64,000 nucleotides of DNA. Origin: Mycobacterium aquaticum (GTDB lineage Bacteria > Actinomycetota > Actinomycetes > Mycobacteriales > Mycobacteriaceae). The DNA lies in the NCBI RefSeq assembly GCF_002086485.1, contig NZ_MVHF01000024.1:43125-107124 (forward strand). The letters run 5' to 3'. Below, in pieces: positions 59,595-64,000 of the stretch (positions are counted from its first letter, which is position 1; each line of letters begins with the position of its first letter). The notes under the pieces are model-generated. The model saw nothing but the letters and a program-made list of their open reading frames with translations. It was not told the DNA's origin and did no database searches. Both the position numbers and the translations under genes were made by a program.

Positions 59595-60653
59595 GTGTCA
59601 GGTAGTTATCGGGTGGTCCAGTGGACCACGGGCAATGTCGGCAAGAGCTCGGTGGCGGCCATCGCCAGGAACCCCACCCTCGAGCTCGTCGGCTGCTACG
59701 CCTGGTCGCCCGACAAGGTCGGCCGCGACATCGGCGAGCTGTGCGGAATCGATTCGCTCGGCGTCACCGCGACCAACGACGTCGACGCCCTGCTCGCACT
59801 GAAACCCGATGTCGTGGTCTACAACCCGATGTGGATCGACGTCGACGAGCTGGTCCGCATCCTGGAGGCCGGCATCAACGTCGTCGCCACCGCGTCGTTC
59901 ATCACCGGACACAACCAGGGCGACGGGCGGGACCGCATCGCCGACGCGTGCCGGCGCGGAGGTGCGACGATGTTCGGATCAGGCATCAGCCCGGGCTATG
60001 TCAACCAGCTGTCGGTGGTGGCCGCGGGCATCTGCGACCGGGTGGACAAGATCACCGTCAACGAGGCGGCCGATACGACGTTCTACGACTCCCCTGCCAC
60101 CGAGAAACCGGTCGGCTTCGGCCAGCCGATCGACCATCCCGATCTGCAGGCCATGACCGCGCACGGCACCGGCGTATTCGGTGAGGCCGTGCGCATGGTC
60201 GCCGACGCCCTCGGCATCGAACTCGACGAGGTCCGGTGCGATGCCGAGTACGCGCAGACCACCGAGGATCTCGACCTCGGCTCGTGGACCATTCCGGCGG
60301 GGTGTGTGGCCGGCGTGTATGCCAGCTGGAAGGGCATCGTCGGGGGCGTTACGCGCGTCGAGATCAACGTCCGGTGGCGCAAAGGCCAGGCACTGCAACC
60401 GGATTGGCGGATCGATCAGGACGGCTGGGTGATCGAGGTGGCCGGGCGCCCGACGGTCACCATGACGGTCGGCTTCCTGCCGCCGCCCGACTTCGAAGCC
60501 ACCACGCTCGAGGAGTTCATGGTGCTCGGCCACATCATGACGGCCACCCCACCGCTCAACGCGATCCCAGCCGTGGTGTCGGCCACTCCGGGTATCGTCA
60601 CGTACAACGACCTGCCGCTGATCCTGCCGCGTGGTGTGGTGCCGGTGGGCTGA
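59595..60653 (+). CDS. DapB-N-like NAD(P)-binding dehydrogenase (paralogue)
   Basis: A 352-residue protein of the same family as the one at 28262-29338. The Rossmann motif is VVQWTTGNVGKSSVAAI, the central motif MFGSGISPGYVNQLS, and the closing segment TPPLNAIPAVVSATPGI corresponds to LPALNAIKSVVAAPPG in the paralogue. The start is GTG, with GAAGGGG upstream. It is followed after 17 bases by a PPOX-type gene, so the two are cotranscribed. Substrate unknown; NAD(P)-linked oxidoreduction is inferred. Confidence 0.8.
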   Translation: MSGSYRVVQWTTGNVGKSSVAAIARNPTLELVGCYAWSPDKVGRDIGELCGIDSLGVTATNDVDALLALKPDVVVYNPMWIDVDELVRILEAGINVVATASFITGHNQGDGRDRIADACRRGGATMFGSGISPGYVNQLSVVAAGICDRVDKITVNEAADTTFYDSPATEKPVGFGQPIDHPDLQAMTAHGTGVFGEAVRMVADALGIELDEVRCDAEYAQTTEDLDLGSWTIPAGCVAGVYASWKGIVGGVTRVEINVRWRKGQALQPDWRIDQDGWVIEVAGRPTVTMTVGFLPPPDFEATTLEEFMVLGHIMTATPPLNAIPAVVSATPGIVTYNDLPLILPRGVVPVG

Positions 60654-60670
60654 CACGAGGAGGCACCCGC

Positions 60671-61111
60671 ATGCCGACACTGCACGAGGCCGCCGAGCTG
60701 GCCCGCGACGACCACGGTCTGGCGGTGGTGTCGACCCTGCGCGCCGACGCGACCATCCAGTCCACGCTCGTCAACGCCGGCGTGCTGGCGCACCCGGCAA
60801 CGTCGGCACCGGTCCTGGGGTTCGTCACCTATGGTCGGGTCAAGCTCGCGAATCTGCGTGCCAGGCCGCAGATTTCGGCCACATTCCGCAACGGTTGGCA
60901 GTGGGCCACGGTCGAGGGCCGAGCCGAGCTGGCAGGTCCGCACGATCCACAACCCTGGCTGGATCCCGAACGGCTACGCCTCTTGCTGCGCGAGATCTTC
61001 ACCGCAGCAGGCGGCACGCACGACGATTGGGACACCTACGACCGGGTGATGGTCGAACAGGGCCGCACAGCCGTCCTCATCCCGCCGACACGGGTATACA
61101 GCAACGGATAG
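60671..61111 (+). CDS. PPOX-class F420/FMN-dependent oxidoreductase
   Basis: A 146-residue split-barrel flavin- or F420-binding protein. LAVVSTLRADATIQSTLVNA at the N-terminus and GRVKLANLRARPQISATF match the mycobacterial PPOX-class F420-dependent group. GAGGAGG sits 7 bases before the ATG. It may supply the reduction step for the DapB-like enzyme before it. Whether it uses F420 or FMN cannot be told from sequence alone. It is convergent with the LysR gene, 4 bases away. Confidence 0.82.
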   Translation: MPTLHEAAELARDDHGLAVVSTLRADATIQSTLVNAGVLAHPATSAPVLGFVTYGRVKLANLRARPQISATFRNGWQWATVEGRAELAGPHDPQPWLDPERLRLLLREIFTAAGGTHDDWDTYDRVMVEQGRTAVLIPPTRVYSNG

Positions 61112-61115
61112 TGCC

Positions 61116-61970
61116 TCAGCGGTGTATGCGGTTCGCGCCGTCGACGATCGCGTCATAAAGCGCCTGCTCGGGCTCCGATGGCGCGGTACGCCTGCGCAGC
61201 AATACGAATTCGAGTTCACCGAGATCCGGAAGTCGAGCGTCGTCGACCGGGAAAAGCCCTGTCGGTAACAATGTTTCGGCATGCGGAACGATGCCGAGCC
61301 CGGCCAGCGCCGCAGCCTGCAGGCCCAGTTGGCTGTCGCTGACGCACGCGATGCGCCAGGTGCGGCGCTCGCGTTCCAGCGCGCGCAATGCGACGCGGCG
61401 GGTCAGGCTCGGCGTCGGATAGGTGACGACGGGAACCGGATCGACTACGTCGGTCAGCCCTGCCCGTCCGGCCCACACCAACCGGTCCCGCCACAACAGC
61501 TGCCCGTGCTGCTCACCGGGCAGCCGCTTGGCCACCATCATGTCCAATTCACCTGCGGCCATGCGTGTTTTGAGATTCTCACTCAGGCCTACAACCAGCT
61601 CGAGGTCCACGCCCGGATAGGACCGCTGGAATTCGACCAGCACATCGGGCAATTCGCGCGTCACCAGGTCATCAGAGGCACCGAGCCGGATGAAGCCGGT
61701 GAGCCGCGACTGAGAGAAATACCGGTCGGCCTGCGCCTGAGCGTCGAGGATGCGCCGCGCGAATCCGACCATCGCCGCGCCGTCGGCGGTCAGGGCCAGA
61801 TTGCGCGTGTCCCGCCGGATCAGCTCGCGTCCGGCAGCCTGTTCCAACCGTGCGATGTGCCCGCTGACCGTGGATTGCCGCAGCCCGAGGACGCGTCCGG
61901 CTGCCGTGAAACCGCCTGCCCGCTCGACTGCGAGGAAGGTGCGCAGCAACTCCGGGTCGAACACATTCAT
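61116..61970 (-). CDS. LysR family transcriptional regulator
   Basis: A 284-residue LysR regulator. The helix-turn-helix is AGGFTAAGRVLGLRQSTVSG near residues 18-37, and the effector domain starts around LTGFIRLGASDDLVTREL. ATG 61970 is preferred over GTG 61973, because the latter overlaps the operator-like palindrome. It is divergent from the SBF transporter gene, 71 bases between starts, and probably regulates it. Confidence 0.87.
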   Translation of the reverse strand: MNVFDPELLRTFLAVERAGGFTAAGRVLGLRQSTVSGHIARLEQAAGRELIRRDTRNLALTADGAAMVGFARRILDAQAQADRYFSQSRLTGFIRLGASDDLVTRELPDVLVEFQRSYPGVDLELVVGLSENLKTRMAAGELDMMVAKRLPGEQHGQLLWRDRLVWAGRAGLTDVVDPVPVVTYPTPSLTRRVALRALERERRTWRIACVSDSQLGLQAAALAGLGIVPHAETLLPTGLFPVDDARLPDLGELEFVLLRRRTAPSEPEQALYDAIVDGANRIHR

Positions 61971-61972
61971 CA

Positions 61973-61994
61973 CGATACCCGTTTAGAGATATCG
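61973..61994. promoter_or_regulatory. LysR-type box between LysR and SBF genes
   Basis: CGATA and TATCG are 12 bases apart, fitting the T-N11-A pattern of LysR sites. The position next to the regulator start suits autoregulation and activation of the divergent transporter. Confidence 0.5.
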
Positions 61995-62041
61995 AGCCCA
62001 TCGACTTCTGCCATGAGTGTCGAGCGCCGTACCGTGAACCG

Positions 62042-63040
62042 GTGCTCGCCAAACTCCGCATCGATGGGTTCCTGCTCGGCTTGGTCGTTTCGATGGCCGT
62101 CGGCCTGCTGCTACCCGCGCGCGGCGATGCGGCGAACGTCCTGGAGTGGGCGACCAAGGTGGCCATCGCAGTGCTGTTCTTTCTGTACGGCACCCGTCTG
62201 GAGCCGCGGGAGGCACTCGAAGGCCTGAAGCACTGGCGGCTGCACACCACCGTGCTGGCCGCGACCTATGTGCTGTTCCCGCTGCTCGGCCTGGCGATGC
62301 GGGTGCTGATCCCGTCAGTGCTGACCGACGAGCTCTACATCGGCATGCTCTACCTGTGCCTGCTGCCGTCCACCGTGCAGTCCTCGATTGCCTTCACCTC
62401 CATCGCGCGTGGCAATGTCGCCGCGGCCGTAGTGAGCGCATCGACGTCGAACATGCTGGGCATCTTCATCACCCCGCTGTTGGTGACGCTGCTCATGCAG
62501 ACCACCGGCGGGGCGACCGTATCGGCGACCTCCATCCTGGAGATCGTCCTGCAGCTGCTGGCGCCGTTCATCGCCGGGCAACTGCTCCGGTCGAAACTAC
62601 ATCGGTTGTTGTCCCACACCACGCTGACCAAGGTGGTCGACCGGGGCTCGGTGTATCTGGTGGTGTACGCGGCGTTCAGTGCCGGTATGGCCGAACATAT
62701 TTGGACCGGCATGAAGGTCTCCAGCATTATGGCCGTCATCGCGGTCAGCGTGGTGTTGCTGGCAGTCGTGCTGGCTGCCACCGCGGGAGTGGCCCGTCTG
62801 CTGCGCTTCGATCGCGCCGACCGCATCGTGGTGATCTTCTGCGGTTCGAAGAAGAGCCTGGCGACGGGCTTGCCGATGGCCACCGTACTGTTCGCCGGCC
62901 ATCCGGTCGGGCTGATCGTCTTGCCGCTGATGATCTTTCACCAGATTCAGCTCATCACGTGCGCGGCCTTGGCGGGACGGTGGGGCCGGGCGGCAGCCGA
63001 TCACCCAGCAGCGGCGCCGCCGCTACCGGCGCGCACGTAG
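62042..63040 (+). CDS. Bile acid:sodium symporter-like (SBF/YfeH) membrane protein
   Basis: A 332-residue membrane protein with about ten segments, for example LGLVVSMAVGLLLPARG, IAVLFFLYGTRLEPREAL and IVVIFCGSKKSLATGLPMA. The LYGTRLEP and FCGSKKSLATG motifs are those of the SBF-like YfeH family. Substrate is unknown; organic anions are transported by distant relatives. The start is GTG. Its end overlaps the convergent LysR gene by 18 bases. The divergent LysR gene and the box between them suggest substrate-induced expression. Confidence 0.83.
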   Translation: MLAKLRIDGFLLGLVVSMAVGLLLPARGDAANVLEWATKVAIAVLFFLYGTRLEPREALEGLKHWRLHTTVLAATYVLFPLLGLAMRVLIPSVLTDELYIGMLYLCLLPSTVQSSIAFTSIARGNVAAAVVSASTSNMLGIFITPLLVTLLMQTTGGATVSATSILEIVLQLLAPFIAGQLLRSKLHRLLSHTTLTKVVDRGSVYLVVYAAFSAGMAEHIWTGMKVSSIMAVIAVSVVLLAVVLAATAGVARLLRFDRADRIVVIFCGSKKSLATGLPMATVLFAGHPVGLIVLPLMIFHQIQLITCAALAGRWGRAAADHPAAAPPLPART

Positions 63041-63886
63041 GCCCGCCGCGGCCGAACGGATCGTCTCGGTGACGGTCGAGACCATCTCGCTGTCCAATTT
63101 CCAGCACTGCCAGTACAACGGGACGTCGAGATGCTGCGGGGCGATCGGGACCCAGGACGGCTCGACGAGTTCTTCGGGGTACATGCCCCATCCCAACCCG
63201 GCGCGCACCGCCGCTCCGAAACCCTCGGCGGTCGGGATGAAATGCGTGGGGCGGCCGATGTCCTTGCGGAACACCTTGCGCACCAGGCTGTCTTGCAAGG
63301 CGTCGGCGCGGTTCCACGCCAGGGATGGCGCGTGCGCGGCAGCCGCCGCGGTGAACCCGTCCGGCAGGTACCGCTCGACATAGTCGACGGTGGCCACGGG
63401 TACATACCGCATGGCACCGAGGGAGTAGACACGGCAGCCCGGCACGGGCCTGCGCTCGGTGGTCACCGCGCCCATCACCACGCCTTCGCGCAACAGCTGC
63501 GCCGAGTGGTCCTGGTCCTCGATGCGGATGTCGAACAACACGCCGGGTAGCCGTGCCAGCACCGCGGTGAACCAGGTCGACATCGAATCGGCGTTGACGG
63601 CCAGCGCAATCCGAGTCCACGGGCCTGCGTCGCCACCCATCTCGGCCAGCGCCTCAGCCTCCAGCAGCGCGGTCTGCGCCGCCAGTCTCAGCAGTGGAAC
63701 CCCGGCCGGGGTTGCGACACAGGGCTTTTCGCGGACCACCAGGACCTGGCCCACACGTTGCTCGAGGGCTTTGATCCGTTGGCTCACCGCCGACGGCGTG
63801 ACGTGCAGGCGCGACGCGGCCGCGTCGAAACTACCCGACTCGACCACGGCGGCCAGTGCAGCGAGCTGCTGGCCGTCGATGCGCAT
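63023..63886 (-). CDS. LysR family regulator, ArgP/LysG-like
   Basis: A 287-residue LysR protein of the ArgP/IciA/LysG group. MRIDGQQLAALAAVVESGSF and FDAAASRLHVTPSAVSQRIK form the DNA-binding domain. The effector domain has LAVNADSMSTWF, which is typical of regulators of LysE-type amino acid exporters. No exporter gene lies inside the window, but one could lie past the right edge or elsewhere. Palindromic repeat copy C lies just upstream of its start. Confidence 0.85.
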   Translation of the reverse strand: MRIDGQQLAALAAVVESGSFDAAASRLHVTPSAVSQRIKALEQRVGQVLVVREKPCVATPAGVPLLRLAAQTALLEAEALAEMGGDAGPWTRIALAVNADSMSTWFTAVLARLPGVLFDIRIEDQDHSAQLLREGVVMGAVTTERRPVPGCRVYSLGAMRYVPVATVDYVERYLPDGFTAAAAAHAPSLAWNRADALQDSLVRKVFRKDIGRPTHFIPTAEGFGAAVRAGLGWGMYPEELVEPSWVPIAPQHLDVPLYWQCWKLDSEMVSTVTETIRSAAAGLRARR

Positions 63887-63909
63887 GTTCGAAGCTAACC
63901 ACCAGTCCT

Positions 63910-63975
63910 CCCGCGAGCAGACGCTGCGGTACGCGACACGCCGCGTTTGCGGTACCGCTGTGACTGCTCGCCGGG
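63910..63975 (-). repeat. Palindromic repeat, copy C (terminator-like)
   Basis: Outer arms CCCGCGAGCAGACG and the complement of CCCGGCGAGCAGTCAC, with inner arms GCGGTAC and GTACCGC. On the minus strand it begins 5 bases after a TGA (63981-63983), preceded by GTTTCC, the same layout as copies A and B. Confidence 0.85.
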
Positions 63976-63980
63976 GAAAC

Positions 63981-64000
63981 TCAGCGGTATTTGGCGACGT
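63981..64000 (-). CDS. Possible 3' end of a gene cut by the window edge
   Basis: On the minus strand the last bases read VAKYR followed by TGA at 63983-63981. Only six codons are visible. It is proposed because palindromic repeat copy C lies exactly where copies A and B lie relative to the fadE6 and fadD2 stops. Confidence 0.3.

Overview
The window is high-GC actinobacterial DNA that reads as a fast-growing Mycobacterium (Mycolicibacterium). The evidence is an MmpS/MmpL pair, a Crp close to the mycobacterial Rv3676 family, FadD and FadE lipid genes, a LigD-type stand-alone polymerase, F420-type oxidoreductase genes, GTG starts and many 4-base ATGA/GTGA overlaps. The block from the VOC protein (3.2 kb) to the polymerase (13.6 kb) matches, from memory, M. 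tuberculosis Rv0274-Rv0269c (VOC protein, TetR, hydrolase, fadE6, fadD2, LigD-like polymerase), with a hydroxyacid dehydrogenase added. I saw no rRNA, tRNA, CRISPR array or prophage.

Layout: 0-2.2 kb purine catabolism (xdhC, cut by the window edge, and guaD). 2.4-6.7 kb a methyltransferase, then a divergent VOC/TetR cluster with a perfect operator palindrome. 6.7-13.6 kb fadE6, small envelope proteins, an SDR, fadD2 and polD2. 13.6-23.7 kb an L-rhamnose/L-lactate regulon. 23.9-31.6 kb a STAS protein, CoA transferase, acyl-CoA dehydrogenase, a Rieske oxygenase operon and TetR regulators. 31.7-37.4 kb a GABA operon (gabT-gdh-gabD) with a PucR regulator. 37.3-47.2 kb a thioesterase, a PLP decarboxylase, a frameshifted acyl-CoA dehydrogenase, a large LuxR (LAL) regulator and an orphan fumarate-reductase-like flavoprotein. 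47.2-51.4 kb mmpS-mmpL and a SigH-like ECF sigma factor. 51.6-53.1 kb an intact orphan TnpB. 53.3-64 kb a purine permease, DUF808 protein, two-component system, Crp paralogue, TetR, a DapB-like dehydrogenase, PPOX protein, SBF transporter and two LysR regulators.

The clearest working system is the rhamnose regulon. Transporter, isomerase (rhaI), kinase (rhaB) and the bifunctional aldolase/lactaldehyde dehydrogenase (rhaEW) would turn L-rhamnose into DHAP and L-lactate. The convergent lutABC operon would oxidise the lactate to pyruvate. Both operons have a TTGAC(A/G)-N17 promoter followed 12-13 bases later by the same LacI-type palindrome, TTGAAACGTTTCAA, and the LacI-family gene lies between them.

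Other points of note are three copies of a 64-67 bp palindromic repeat, each 5-6 bases after a stop codon (one of those stops is only inferred), and a TnpB with a complete RuvC triad and hairpins where an omega RNA would lie.
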